Assembly: GCA_964614695.1 (NCBI GenBank)
Contig: CAZTMB010000017.1
Coordinates: 1-34,688 of the forward strand
Direction of reading: 5' to 3'
DNA: 34,688 nucleotides
Origin: VGXO01 sp964614695
GTDB taxonomy: Bacteria > Planctomycetota > Phycisphaerae > Phycisphaerales > SM1A02
Shown: positions 1 to 8,319 of the stretch, piece by piece
How the letters are laid out: each line of letters starts with the position of its first letter
How positions within the stretch are numbered: the first letter of the stretch is position 1
The notes under the pieces: model-generated
The model's database searches: none
What the model saw: only the letters and a program-made list of their open reading frames with translations
Told to the model about the DNA's origin: nothing
Position numbers and translations under genes: made by a program

Positions 1-7
1 GTGGACC

Positions 8-24
8 GCGGGCATCTTGCCCGC
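8..24. terminator. Short hairpin at window edge
   Basis: A perfect 6-bp stem (GCGGGC/GCCCGC) with a 5-nt loop lies 69 bases before dprA. It could be the end of a gene outside the window, but it has no T tract. I see no gene in bases 1-92. Confidence 0.25.
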
Positions 25-92
25 TTCGTGCTCGCTCGGCGTTTTGGCAGGAGTCCCAGGGGCCGAGGCGATCGCCGCATAGGTTCGCCGAC

Positions 93-1349
93 ATGTCTGC
101 GGACCTCGAAGATCCAGCGGGTGAGCTCTGCCGCGTCGCGTCCTCGGCGGCGGCGGAGGAGCGACTCGCTCGTGTCGCGTGGCTCCTGACCGAGGGGATC
201 GGTGCCACCCGATGCGGTCGGCTGATCGGGCGCTTCGGATCGGCGACGGCCGCGATCGATGCGGCGCCTGCGTCGGTCGCGGCGGCGATCGGGGCAAGCG
301 CCGAGGCCGCGGCACGATGGCAGCGCTCTGCGCGGGCCGCATTCACCGACGCCGCGAAGCGAGAAGTCGATCGATGCGAGGCATCGGGCGTGCGACTCGC
401 GATGCCGGGCGACGCGATGTACCCGACGCTGCTGGCGGTGATTCCCGATGCGCCGCCGCTGCTGTGGGTGCGAGGCGAACTCGGGGGACGAGTGGAGGCC
501 GAGGCTCGCACTCCTTCGAGAAGCCCCGAGTCGGCGTCGGCGTCCTCGACTCGGGGTGCTGCGAACTCTGGTCTCGATGAGCCGCGTCTCGCCGTCGTCG
601 GCTCGCGTCGCGCGAGTGCCTACGGCGTCGAACAGGCTTCGCGCTTCGCCGCAGCGCTCACGGCTGCAGGCATCGCAGTCGTCTCGGGCGGCGCCCGCGG
701 CATCGATGCGGCGGCGCACCGGGCGGCGCTTCGCGCGGGCGGTCGCACCATCGCGGTGCTCGGCTCGGGCCACGAGCGCCCCTATCCGCCCGAGCATGCG
801 CGGCTCTTCGACGCGATCGTCGAGGGAGGTGGCGCCGTCGTCAGCGAGTTCCCGATGCGGACCGAGCCTCGCCCGGGGCTCTTCCCGCGCCGCAATCGCA
901 TCGTTTCGGGCATGTCGGTCGGCGTGCTGGTCGTCGAGGCGGCGCGACGCAGCGGCGCGCTCATCACGGCGAGGCTTGCGGTCGAGGAGCACGGCCGCGA
1001 GGCGATGGCGGTGCCCGGCCGCGTCGACTCGCCGATGTCGGCCGGCTGCCTGCGGGCGATCCGCGAGGGGTGGGCGTCGATGGTGACGAGCGTCGAGGAG
1101 GTCGTCGATCAGCTCGGCTCGGCGGGCGTGCTGTTGCGCGGCGCCGCGGAGTGCGCCTCGCGCGAGATCGCAGCACGCCTCGAGCACGACACCGCCGAAC
1201 GGCGGGCGATTCGCGAGGCGATGCGCGACCTTTCGGGAGACGACGGCACGATCTGCGAGGCGATCGTCGCCGCGACGGGGCTCGACGCGTCGATCGTGCG
1301 GCGCGAACTCGTCCTGATGCGGGTCGCGGGTGGCGCCGAAGCGGGTTGA
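93..1349 (+). CDS. dprA: DNA processing protein DprA (DNA-protecting protein A)
   Basis: DprA binds single-stranded DNA that enters during natural transformation and loads RecA on it; it is also widespread in bacteria that are not known to be competent. The 418-residue protein has an N-terminal helical/SAM-like part (about 25-80), then the Rossmann-like DNA-processing domain with VVGSRRAS, SGGARGIDAAAH, AVLGSG, FPRRNRIVSG and GALITARLA (about 165-310), and a short C-terminal winged-helix-like part (about 360-418). A Ser/Ala/Arg-rich linker of about 30 residues (about 133-162) sits just before the Rossmann core and looks like a lineage insertion. The ATG at 93 was chosen because it precedes the helical domain directly; there is no clear Shine-Dalgarno. 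The convergent neighbour is the outer-membrane gene, 122 bases away, and nothing convincing lies in that spacer. The family call is firm. Confidence 0.95.
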   Translation: MSADLEDPAGELCRVASSAAAEERLARVAWLLTEGIGATRCGRLIGRFGSATAAIDAAPASVAAAIGASAEAAARWQRSARAAFTDAAKREVDRCEASGVRLAMPGDAMYPTLLAVIPDAPPLLWVRGELGGRVEAEARTPSRSPESASASSTRGAANSGLDEPRLAVVGSRRASAYGVEQASRFAAALTAAGIAVVSGGARGIDAAAHRAALRAGGRTIAVLGSGHERPYPPEHARLFDAIVEGGGAVVSEFPMRTEPRPGLFPRRNRIVSGMSVGVLVVEAARRSGALITARLAVEEHGREAMAVPGRVDSPMSAGCLRAIREGWASMVTSVEEVVDQLGSAGVLLRGAAECASREIAARLEHDTAERRAIREAMRDLSGDDGTICEAIVAATGLDASIVRRELVLMRVAGGAEAG

Positions 1350-1471
1350 CCGGCCGGCGTGGTCGCAACTCGCCTCGGGTCGTGAAGCAGTCTCCGGAGT
1401 CGGTTCGACCCTGCGAGCTACTCGCCGAGGCTCGAGGTCTCGAACCGCGCCGCCGGTCTCGCGGGCGATCC

Positions 1472-2317
1472 TCAGAAGAGAAGCCGCACGCCGAAGCTCA
1501 CCGTCCACGCCGACTCGGGGCGATTGAACACTTCCTGGGCGACCGGGATCCGGACCGAGACCTCAAGCGCCGCCCGCTGCGCTTCCCACAGGAGCCCGGG
1601 CGCGAGGAAGAGTTCGTACTGCCCGTCCATCTCCCACTCGCCGAGGAACTCGCCGACGACGTAGAGCGCGGGCTCGTGGACCTCGGTGTACTCCTCGGGC
1701 GAGAGCCGGTACGCGTAGGAGGCATTGAACTCGAAGAGGTCCGCGGTGGTCTCGCCCGCGAAGACCGGATCGAACGTCGATCCGGTCGTGAAGAGCCAGG
1801 TCGCCGAGGCGTTGAGTCCGTGACGGCCGAAGATCCCGGTGATCACGGCGCCGACGTAGGGATTGAACGAGGTGCTCCCGAAGTCGCCGGTCCCGGTCGG
1901 AAACATCACGCCGCCGATGACCGCCGCGCGCACGGTGTCGACCGGGCCGAGATCCTCCTGCAGGATCCGAAGCTTGAGCGACATCGAGAGGTCGCCGAGT
2001 CCGACCGTCGTTCGCTGCGGTGTGCCGGACTGCTTCCAGTAGACCGGCAGGTCGAACTGCATCGAGAGCCGCGGCACGAGGCCATAGGCAACGGTCGTCT
2101 CCATCGCCATGATCGAGTCGATCGGATCGACCGGATCGTCGTCGCGGAACTGATAGAAGCGGGCCTTCTCGGTCACGATCCACTGCCCCGGCGACGGCTG
2201 GGTCGCGGCGGGCATCCAGATCGCCTCCTGCGCGACGGCGTGCGAACAGAGCATGGTCGCGGCGATCGCGCCGGCCGCAACGACGGAATGACGACGCCGA
2301 GATGTCCGACCGCTCAT
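1472..2317 (-). CDS. Predicted outer-membrane beta-barrel protein
   Basis: The 281-residue product starts with an Arg-rich n-region and a hydrophobic signal peptide (about 1-29, likely cut after HAVA). The rest alternates polar and hydrophobic residues in short strands with turns rich in G, D and P, and it ends in a phenylalanine (VRLLF), the usual C-terminal signature of outer-membrane barrels. It resembles the MetA/phenol-degradation or 'transporter' type of small barrel, but I cannot name a substrate. Its ATG overlaps the stop of the upstream HMA gene as ATGA, so the two are translationally coupled. That link suggests a role in metal (copper-type) handling at the outer membrane; this is inference from context only. 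Confidence 0.75.
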   Translation of the reverse strand: MSGRTSRRRHSVVAAGAIAATMLCSHAVAQEAIWMPAATQPSPGQWIVTEKARFYQFRDDDPVDPIDSIMAMETTVAYGLVPRLSMQFDLPVYWKQSGTPQRTTVGLGDLSMSLKLRILQEDLGPVDTVRAAVIGGVMFPTGTGDFGSTSFNPYVGAVITGIFGRHGLNASATWLFTTGSTFDPVFAGETTADLFEFNASYAYRLSPEEYTEVHEPALYVVGEFLGEWEMDGQYELFLAPGLLWEAQRAALEVSVRIPVAQEVFNRPESAWTVSFGVRLLF

Positions 2318-2698
2318 GACTCGGCGGATCCGGCCGGAGCTTCATGCACCGAGACGAGCGTGAGACCCGCCGCATCGATCGCGCGGGCGTAGTCGTCGCG
2401 GGTCGGCGGATGTGCCGGGTCGATCGACACCGTGACGAAGCCGTGCTTCATGTCGATGGCGACGTTGCGGACGCCCGGAATCTTCATCAGTTGGAGATCG
2501 GCGTTGGAGACGCACTTCGGGCACGCCATGCCGTGGGCGACGAGCACGACGGTGTCGGCGGTCGGTTCGGGGCGATCGACGAGGGAGTCGCCGGCGTTNN
2601 NNNNNNNNNNNNNNNNNNNNNNNNNNNNNNNNNNNNNNNNNNNNNNNNNNNNNNNNNNNNNNNNNNNNNNNNNNNNNNNNNNNNNNNNNNNNNNNNNN
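2314..2698 (-). CDS. Heavy-metal-associated (HMA) domain protein, start lost in assembly gap
   Basis: The visible part (2314-2598) encodes about 94 residues with one HMA domain: GMACPKCV carries the metal-binding MxCxxC pattern, followed by the usual ferredoxin-like fold spacing (PGVRNVAIDMK, VSIDP, YARAIDAAG). Such domains bind Cu(I) or Zn/Cd/Hg and act as chaperones or sensors. The N-terminus is in the 100-N gap. Just beyond the gap, on the same strand, a GGAGGAG ribosome site (2706-2712) lies 7 nt from the gap edge, so the start codon is probably within the first bases of the gap, and the hidden part may hold a signal or lipoprotein peptide. The stop overlaps the start of the barrel gene (ATGA). 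The family is sure; the exact length and export are not. Confidence 0.8.
2599..2698. other. Assembly gap (100 N)
   Basis: Exactly 100 N, the conventional filler for a gap of unknown length. It removes the 5' end of the HMA gene; reading frames across it are not reliable. Confidence 0.99.
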
Positions 2699-2705
2699 GA
2701 GAGAA

Positions 2706-2712
2706 CTCCTCC
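2706..2712 (-). promoter_or_regulatory. Ribosome-binding site of the HMA gene
   Basis: GGAGGAG on the minus strand, 7 nt from the gap edge. It is the best evidence for where the gap-hidden HMA gene starts. Confidence 0.6.
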
Positions 2713-2758
2713 GTTGTGAGGCTGTGCGGAGCGTCGAGGGAAAGGGCATCTCTGAGGG

Positions 2759-2833
2759 AAGGCGGATTCTGATCCGCCTTGGGAAGGGTCAATCGGCAAT
2801 CAAGACAGGGGCGGTCTCCAGCGATGGAGACCG
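2759..2833 (+). promoter_or_regulatory. Two perfect hairpins in the leader of the PEP-CTERM-type gene
   Basis: The first hairpin (2759-2780) has a 9-bp perfect stem AAGGCGGAT/ATCCGCCTT with loop TCTG. The second (2812-2833) has a 9-bp perfect stem CGGTCTCCA/TGGAGACCG closed by GCGA, a GNRA tetraloop. The second ends 4 nt before the AAGGAG ribosome site (2838-2843) of the gene at 2852. This may be a structured 5' leader controlling translation or mRNA stability. I do not recognise a known riboswitch class. Confidence 0.5.
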
Positions 2834-2851
2834 GTCCAAGGAGCCAGGGAA

Positions 2852-3529
2852 ATGGTTCGTACATGGCTTTCATGCGCCGCGACAGCGGCTGCGCTCGCCG
2901 TCGCCGGCGGAGCGCAAGCTGGCATCGACGGCTCGGGGCTGACGTTCACCGAGATCTTGGTGGGCGGTGGCTACATCGACTTCGAGAATCCGTTCAATCC
3001 GGACTACACGGACTTCATCAGCATGGGTGATCCGGCGCCGGGTTCGTTCCTCGAGGCCACCGCGGCCCACCCGGACTTCGGCTCGCTCAACGCAGGCATG
3101 AGTTTCGGCAGTTTCAACAATGGCGTCGCGCTCTTCTCCTTCTGGAGCAACTTGACCGCGTTGCCGTTTGGCGATGTGCCGGGTGCCGATCTCGCGTTCG
3201 CGGGACAACGCGTGTCCTTCACGACGGTCGTTCCCGTGATGGTGACGCTGATCGGTTCGGTGCAGGCGACCGGCACCGGCGTGGGGTTCCTGGAGATCTA
3301 CGCCGACGGCGACATCGACGGCGAGTTCTTCACGCCCGGCGACAACCCGGTGGTTGTGCAGTTCACGCTTGAGGCCGGCACGTACGACCTCGCCATGGGC
3401 GGGGCAACGGCCGTTGCCGGTGGCTTCGCTTCGTTCGACGGCACCCTTGCGATTGTGGCGATTCCCTCGCCCGGCGTGATGGCGCTGCTCGGCGTGGCGG
3501 GCCTGGTGGCTCGGCGACGCCGTCGCTGA
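2852..3529 (+). CDS. Secreted protein with PEP-CTERM-like sorting tail
   Basis: This 225-residue protein has an N-terminal signal peptide (about 1-23, cut after GGAQA) and a beta-rich, Gly/Asp/Phe-rich body. It ends in a tripartite tail: PSPG (about 205-208), a short hydrophobic stretch (VMALLGVAGLVA) and five arginines at the extreme C-terminus. This is the arrangement used by exosortase-processed PEP-CTERM proteins, in the PSPG form common in planctomycetes, so it is probably anchored or released at the cell surface. The body, with GTYDLAMGG and DGDIDGEFF, gives no enzymatic signature. The start at 2852 is set by AAGGAG at 2838-2843 with 8 nt spacing. A strong hairpin terminator follows at 3557-3584. 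No exosortase gene is in the window. Confidence 0.85.
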   Translation: MVRTWLSCAATAAALAVAGGAQAGIDGSGLTFTEILVGGGYIDFENPFNPDYTDFISMGDPAPGSFLEATAAHPDFGSLNAGMSFGSFNNGVALFSFWSNLTALPFGDVPGADLAFAGQRVSFTTVVPVMVTLIGSVQATGTGVGFLEIYADGDIDGEFFTPGDNPVVVQFTLEAGTYDLAMGGATAVAGGFASFDGTLAIVAIPSPGVMALLGVAGLVARRRRR

Positions 3530-3556
3530 GACCGACCGTTCACTCTTGGGTTCATG

Positions 3557-3584
3557 CGAAGGGCGGCCCTCGGGCCGCCCTTCG
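3557..3584 (+). terminator. Strong hairpin terminator after the PEP-CTERM-type gene
   Basis: A perfect inverted repeat of 13 bp (CGAAGGGCGGCCC and its complement) with a 2-nt centre starts 27 bases after the stop codon. The T tract after it is weak (TCGTTG). Confidence 0.75.
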
Positions 3585-3658
3585 TCGTTGATCGACGGGA
3601 TCGCGACGTCGGGGATCCCGCGGGCTCCGCGCGTCGCGTCCCCGCGACCGCGAGACGC

Positions 3659-3666
3659 GGTACCGT
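3659..3666 (+). promoter_or_regulatory. Possible extended -10 element (GGTACCGT)
   Basis: GGTACCGT lies 33 nt before the ATG at 3699 and matches the TACNNT form seen before rpsL and alr. No good -35 box is present, so this is tentative. Confidence 0.35.
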
Positions 3667-3698
3667 CTCGACTTCCGCCCCGAGGATCGAGCACCCCG

Positions 3699-4790
3699 AT
3701 GGCCCCCCAGAACCTGATCGAGGCCGAGACCTTCGCCCGCGAGCGACTGCCGAAGGTCGTCTACGACTACTACCGAAGCGGCGCGTGGGACGAGACCTCG
3801 CTGCGGCGGAATCGCGAGGCGTACGGCGAGATCGACCTCCTCCCGAAGGTGCTGATCGACGTCTCACGACGAGACGCGTCGCGCATCCTGCTCGGCAGCA
3901 AGGTGTCGATGCCGGTGCTCGCCGCACCGACGGCCTTTCACCGGCTCGCGCATCCTGATGGCGAGGCGGGCACGGCTCGCGCGGTCGCGGCGGCCGGATC
4001 GATCATGGTGCTCTCGAGCCTCTCGACCACCTCGATCGAGGAGGTCGTCGCGCAGGGCGGCACGGTCTGGTTCCAGCTCTACGCGAACAAGGACCCGGGC
4101 ATCACCAAGGCGTTGATGGATCGGGCCGTCTCGGCGGGCTGCAAGGCGCTGATGCTGACGGTCGACACGCCGATCTGGGGTGTGCGGGAGCGCGATGTGC
4201 GGAACGGCTTCCGCCTGCCCGCGGGCATCTCGGCGGTCAACCTCGCCACGCTCGATCCGACCGGCGACCTCAAGAGTCGGCAGGGTTCAGGCATGGGGCA
4301 GGCGTTCGACTGGATGGTGCATCCGGCGCTCGCCTGGCCGGAGCTCGAACGGATCTGCGCGGCGAGCCCGGTGCCGGTGCTCGTCAAGGGCGTCGCGCGG
4401 GGCGACGATGCGGCGAAGGCGATCGAGGCAGGTTGCGCGGGCGTGGTCGTCTCGAACCACGGCGGGCGACAGCTCGACGGCACGCCCGCCACGATCGAGA
4501 TGCTGCCGGCGGTGGTCGATGCGGTCGCGGGACGCGGGCTCGTGCTTGTCGACGGCGGCGTGCGCCGCGGAACCGATGTGCTGAAGGCGATCGCGCTCGG
4601 CGCCGACGCGGTCCAGATCGGCCGACCGCAATTGTGGGGACTCGCCTGCGATGGGGAAGCGGGGGTGCGTTCGGTGTTCGAGATGCTCGCGAGGGAGCTC
4701 GACATCGCCATGGCGCTGGCGGGTTGCCCGACCTTGGCCCACGTCACGCGCGATCTGCTGCTCTGCCGCGGGTCGAGGTCTTGCGGCTGA
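3699..4790 (+). CDS. FMN-dependent alpha-hydroxy-acid oxidase/dehydrogenase
   Basis: The 363-residue protein belongs to the glycolate oxidase/lactate dehydrogenase family, which oxidises a 2-hydroxy acid to the 2-oxo acid on FMN. Family landmarks are in order: YYRSGAWDE (substrate-binding Tyr), WFQLYANKD, LTVDTPIWGVRERD, VLVKG (FMN Lys), SNHGGRQLDG with the catalytic His and substrate Arg, and DGGVRRGTDVLKAIALGADAVQIGRP for the FMN phosphate. It is a full-length soluble TIM barrel with no membrane insert, so it is more like glycolate/lactate oxidase than E. coli LldD. The reading frame extends upstream, but the ATG at 3699, with GAGGAT 11 nt before it, gives the normal N-terminus. The exact substrate cannot be told from sequence. 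Confidence 0.93.
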   Translation: MAPQNLIEAETFARERLPKVVYDYYRSGAWDETSLRRNREAYGEIDLLPKVLIDVSRRDASRILLGSKVSMPVLAAPTAFHRLAHPDGEAGTARAVAAAGSIMVLSSLSTTSIEEVVAQGGTVWFQLYANKDPGITKALMDRAVSAGCKALMLTVDTPIWGVRERDVRNGFRLPAGISAVNLATLDPTGDLKSRQGSGMGQAFDWMVHPALAWPELERICAASPVPVLVKGVARGDDAAKAIEAGCAGVVVSNHGGRQLDGTPATIEMLPAVVDAVAGRGLVLVDGGVRRGTDVLKAIALGADAVQIGRPQLWGLACDGEAGVRSVFEMLARELDIAMALAGCPTLAHVTRDLLLCRGSRSCG

Positions 4791-5134
4791 TACGGGTCAC
4801 CGTCGCTTCTCAGCACAGCGGCCAGGCAGCGCTCGACGTCGCAGACGGTCGTTCCGCGAGGAAGATCGACCGCTTCGGGCAAGCGGTCTCGAGGCGCCCC
4901 ACGCTCTCCCGCAGAGATCGCCGACTTCGCTGAGCGGACCTCTTGGAAGGAAGCGAATCGCGCCTCCGGAGGCCGGCGATGGACCGATGGACCTCGGGTC
5001 GCCTTCCCAGATCCCTCTGTGGCCTGCGTCTCTGCGGGAGGACCGGTGTGGCCGACGCGGCGATGGGAGATCGTCGCCACCGCGTGTCCCACGACACGTC
5101 AGCGGTCGACTCGCGCACCGGAGTCCGAATCGAG
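4791..5134. other. Intergenic region between convergent genes
   Basis: No convincing gene is seen in these 344 bases on either strand; open frames here are low-complexity by-products of high GC. It holds one hairpin (4868-4888). Confidence 0.6.
4868..4888. terminator. Possible bidirectional hairpin terminator
   Basis: An 8-bp perfect stem GACCGCTT/AAGCGGTC with a 5-nt loop, placed between the convergent hydroxy-acid oxidase and cobalamin-protein genes. No T tract. Confidence 0.35.
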
Positions 5135-6250
5135 TCAGCCGCGCGACGCCGCCGGATCCGAGGCAAGCAGTCGGTCGGCGAGTTCGACCGCGGCGCTCGC
5201 GCTGTTCGCGCAGCCGTCCGCGCCGACCACCTTTGCCAGTTCAGGCGCAATTCGGAAGGGGAGTCCGCCCACGAGCACCCGCACGCCCTTTCCGGCGCCG
5301 CTCTCCCGGACGGCTGCGATGAGATCGCTCGTCGGGCGCAGTCCGAGCGTGGTGTTGGCCGCGACCGCGAGCAGATCGAAGCGGCCTGTGACGCGGCTCT
5401 CGAGCGCGGCGACGATCTCGTCGGCCGGCATGTCGGCGCCGAGGCACTCGGCTTCCCATCCGGCGAACTCGAAGACGTCCGCGACCATGCGGATGCCGAG
5501 ATCGTGCAGGTCGCCTCCGACCGCGGTGCAGAGGCACGAGCGGCCGTTCCGGGGCTCGCGCGGCGCGTTGCGGCGAAGCTCCGCCATGATCATGCGGGTC
5601 GCGCCGGTGGCGAAGTGCTCGTCGGCGACGCTCGCTTCGCGAAGGTGCCACATGCGTCCGATCTCGGCGAGCGCCGGCACCAGCACTCGCTCGTAGATCG
5701 CAGTGGTTCCGTGACCGCGCTCCTGCAGGTCGAGCACGATCCGAGCGGCCTCCTCCTCCTGACGCTCCAGCAGGTGCAGCAGGTAGAGCCTCGCGGCGGT
5801 CGCATCGTCGTCCTCGCCGGCGATGGGTTCGGAGGACTCCGAGACGCCGCGATCCGATCGGACGGGCTTGGCTTCCGCAAGTCGGGCGAGGCCGGCGTCG
5901 ATCGCGATCGTGCTGCGGCTCGCGATCGGGGCGGGCAGCTGCGCCTCGATCACCGAGCGGAGCCGGCGAAGGCTTGCGTCGAGATCGGCGATCGGGAGAT
6001 CCCGCGCCTCGAACGCCTCGCGGCTCCAGCAGACGTTCCGCGCGAGGATCTCCGGGCAACCGCACGCGACGGCCTCGGCCAGGTGCTGAATGCGGCTCTT
6101 CAGCTCCCCGCGCCAGAGACGCAAGCCTTCCGGACCGTTCCGGGTCGCGAAGGAGGGATCCTCCTCCGCCATGGCGGCGAGCGTCCACTCGACGAGGGCC
6201 TTCGAGACCTGGTCGATCGAGTCGGCGGACTGTCGGTCGAGCGGGTTCAC
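5135..6250 (-). CDS. Cobalamin-binding sensor protein (CarH/MetH-type B12 domain, no DNA-binding domain)
   Basis: The 371-residue protein has three parts: a helical N-terminal domain (about 10-125), a four-helix B12 cap (about 150-228), and a Rossmann B12-binding domain (about 237-365). The cap shows the Wx9EH pattern (W201, E211, H212) typical of CarH-type photoreceptors and methyltransferase caps. The B12 domain has DLHDLG (D247, H249, G252) with the cobalt-binding His, then AANTTLGL and LVGGLPFR. Unlike CarH it lacks an N-terminal MerR domain, so it may act through a partner protein. The GTG at 6250 was chosen because an AGGGG lies about 5 nt upstream; an internal ATG (6172) would cut into the first helix. 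It follows the GH15 gene by 35 bases, probably in one operon. Light- or B12-dependent regulation is plausible but not shown. Confidence 0.85.
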   Translation of the reverse strand: MNPLDRQSADSIDQVSKALVEWTLAAMAEEDPSFATRNGPEGLRLWRGELKSRIQHLAEAVACGCPEILARNVCWSREAFEARDLPIADLDASLRRLRSVIEAQLPAPIASRSTIAIDAGLARLAEAKPVRSDRGVSESSEPIAGEDDDATAARLYLLHLLERQEEEAARIVLDLQERGHGTTAIYERVLVPALAEIGRMWHLREASVADEHFATGATRMIMAELRRNAPREPRNGRSCLCTAVGGDLHDLGIRMVADVFEFAGWEAECLGADMPADEIVAALESRVTGRFDLLAVAANTTLGLRPTSDLIAAVRESGAGKGVRVLVGGLPFRIAPELAKVVGADGCANSASAAVELADRLLASDPAASRG

Positions 6251-6285
6251 GACGCCCCTGTTCGGTCCGGCACCGGCATTCGGAT

Positions 6286-8319
6286 TCAGCAACCCGCAGG
6301 AGCTCCGCGGCCTCGGCGGGAGAGGGCCAGTTCCGCGACGCAGCCGGAGGACTTGCCGGTCAACGCCGCGTGCTTGAGGAGGTACTCCGTCACCACCGTG
6401 ACCACGGTCGCGTGCGACCAGGTCAGCGGGCTCACCGAGATCGGCCGGCCGTCGTAGGGGTTCACCTGCTCGGCCAGGACTCCCGAGGGCAAGGCTCGGG
6501 CCTGCGCCCACTCGAGGTAGGGCATGGCCTGCTGGAGCTCCTCGACCGTGGTCGCCTTGGCGATGTGCCACTGGGCGAGCCAGAGGGTGCAGATGATCCA
6601 CGGATTGCCCGGGATCTCCTGGAGGTTCTGGTGCTCGACCTGGTGGTAGTAGTCGTTCTCGTAGCGGGCGACGCCGCCGATCGAGGTCTTGACCCAAAGC
6701 CGGTCGCGGATCGCCTCCATGTGCGCGGAGACCCGCGGGTCGTCCGCCGGAAGCGCTCCGAAGGCGAAGAGCCCGTACGCCGAGGCGTCGAGGGTCATGT
6801 CGAGGCGATAGGTGCCGTCCTCGAGGGGCGTCGCCATGCGGGCGAAGCGCTTGAGCTCGGGCTGCCACATGTGTCGGATCATCGCGCCCTTCATGCGCTC
6901 GGCGCCCTCGCCGAACTCCGCGGCGCGGTCGAAGGCGCCCATGTCCTGCGCGAACGCGGCCGCGGCCTGCAAGGCGCCGATCGTCGCGGCGACGGTGAAG
7001 AGATGGATGCCGCGGCGCTCCTCCCACAGGTCCCAGCTCGGAAGCGGCAGACCGTGGTGGTCGCGGTACTCGAGCATCCACGTGGCCGGCTCGACGACGA
7101 GCCGGTTGTAGACGTTCTTGATGAACTCGACGTCGCGGAAGACCTCGAAGTGGCGGCGCAGCGCCCACAGCACGAGCGCCGTCTCGTCCTGCTGGATCGG
7201 CAGGATGCGGCGTCCCTCGAGCGCCCAGGGATGCCAGCTCGAGGCGAGCGTGCCGGTCGGGTTGTACTTGTGAAGGAAGTAGGCGTCCTTGCCGAGCACC
7301 CGCTCGCAGAAGCGGAAGAACGAGCGGCTGAGTTCGCCCTGTCCCGCGAGGACGAGCGACTGGGCGACGAGGGCGCCGTCACGCGGCCAGCAGTAGGAGT
7401 AGGTGTCGCCGGCGAAGTGGGTGATGTCCGAGTCGTTGGCGGCGATGATCGCGCCGGCGTTGTCGATCTGCGTTCGCAGGATCAGTTCGCTCCGGACGTA
7501 GAGGTCGCGGATCGGCTCGGGAAGCGGCGAGAAGTCGACCGGCTCCTTCGTCGCCCACCAGCGCCAGTAGGCCTCGGTGCGGTCCATCATCCGCTGCGGG
7601 CTCTTCTCATGGACCTTGCGGTTGAGCTCGACGACCGCGTTGTAGTTGCGGCCGATCGCGATCCAGTAGTGGGCCGTCGCGGTGCCGTGCGGGCGAAGCG
7701 AGATCTTGAGGCCGATGGTCGAGTCGACCGAGCCCTGGGCGATCGCGTTCTGGCTGAGCATGCCGTCCTCGGCGTCGCGCCAGGTGCCCTCGGCATCGCC
7801 GATGCGCTTTGCGCCGGTCGCCCACGTGTCGATGCCGTAGTTGCGGCCGTCGAAGCCGTTGATCAGGACGTAGCAGTCGTTCTTGTAGTGGATCAGTCCG
7901 CCGGTGTTGGGATCCCAGTTGACGGTGTCGCCGACCGGGCTCTCGTTGACGGAAAGGTCGTGGTGGAAGAAGAGCCGCAGCTCGCGCGGCCGGCCGCGGA
8001 GATCGGTCGCGGTGATGCGGCGGAAGTAGACCGGGCTCCAGTAGTCGACCGCGTCGTTGCAGACGAGCTCGATGCCAAGGCGGTCGTTGCGAAGCCGGAC
8101 TTCGGTCACCAGCGTGTCGGGTCGGTAGCGGAGGCTGCGGGTCCATTCGCCGCTCTCGACCCATGCGAACTCGCCGTCCACCCACACCCCGAAGCGCTGC
8201 ACGTGTCCGACGGTGTGGTTGGGCATGCCCACGTGCGGCCAGTAGAGATCGCGGATCCGGTAGAGGTCGTCGAAGGTGACGAGAAGCTCTCCGTTTCCGA
8301 CGGGGATGTTGCGGGGCAT
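6286..8319 (-). CDS. Glycoside hydrolase family 15 protein (glucoamylase/trehalase-like)
   Basis: A 677-residue cytoplasmic protein without a signal peptide. An N-terminal beta-sandwich domain (about 1-240) precedes an (alpha/alpha)6 barrel (about 270-660). GH15 landmarks are YCWPRDGAL (309-317), SWDLWEERRG (428-437) with the general acid Glu, and LAEQVNPYDG (615-624) with the second catalytic Glu, followed by SPLTWSHA. GH15 enzymes invert alpha-glucosidic bonds in starch, glycogen, maltodextrin or trehalose, or in bacterial glucuronan/dextran cases. The lack of export suggests work on glycogen or an internal alpha-glucan. The ATG at 8319 has no obvious Shine-Dalgarno. The cobalamin sensor gene lies directly downstream. 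The family is firm, the substrate is open. Confidence 0.93.
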   Translation of the reverse strand: MPRNIPVGNGELLVTFDDLYRIRDLYWPHVGMPNHTVGHVQRFGVWVDGEFAWVESGEWTRSLRYRPDTLVTEVRLRNDRLGIELVCNDAVDYWSPVYFRRITATDLRGRPRELRLFFHHDLSVNESPVGDTVNWDPNTGGLIHYKNDCYVLINGFDGRNYGIDTWATGAKRIGDAEGTWRDAEDGMLSQNAIAQGSVDSTIGLKISLRPHGTATAHYWIAIGRNYNAVVELNRKVHEKSPQRMMDRTEAYWRWWATKEPVDFSPLPEPIRDLYVRSELILRTQIDNAGAIIAANDSDITHFAGDTYSYCWPRDGALVAQSLVLAGQGELSRSFFRFCERVLGKDAYFLHKYNPTGTLASSWHPWALEGRRILPIQQDETALVLWALRRHFEVFRDVEFIKNVYNRLVVEPATWMLEYRDHHGLPLPSWDLWEERRGIHLFTVAATIGALQAAAAFAQDMGAFDRAAEFGEGAERMKGAMIRHMWQPELKRFARMATPLEDGTYRLDMTLDASAYGLFAFGALPADDPRVSAHMEAIRDRLWVKTSIGGVARYENDYYHQVEHQNLQEIPGNPWIICTLWLAQWHIAKATTVEELQQAMPYLEWAQARALPSGVLAEQVNPYDGRPISVSPLTWSHATVVTVVTEYLLKHAALTGKSSGCVAELALSRRGRGAPAGC

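Noticed and set aside
1..189. Open frame at the window start, plus strand
   Set aside because: Arg-rich composition typical of a frame shadow, and it overlaps the start of dprA.
4943..6457. Long plus-strand open frame opposite the cobalamin-sensor gene
   Set aside because: It mirrors the real minus-strand gene in high-GC DNA; residues show no domain, whereas the minus strand has clear B12 motifs.
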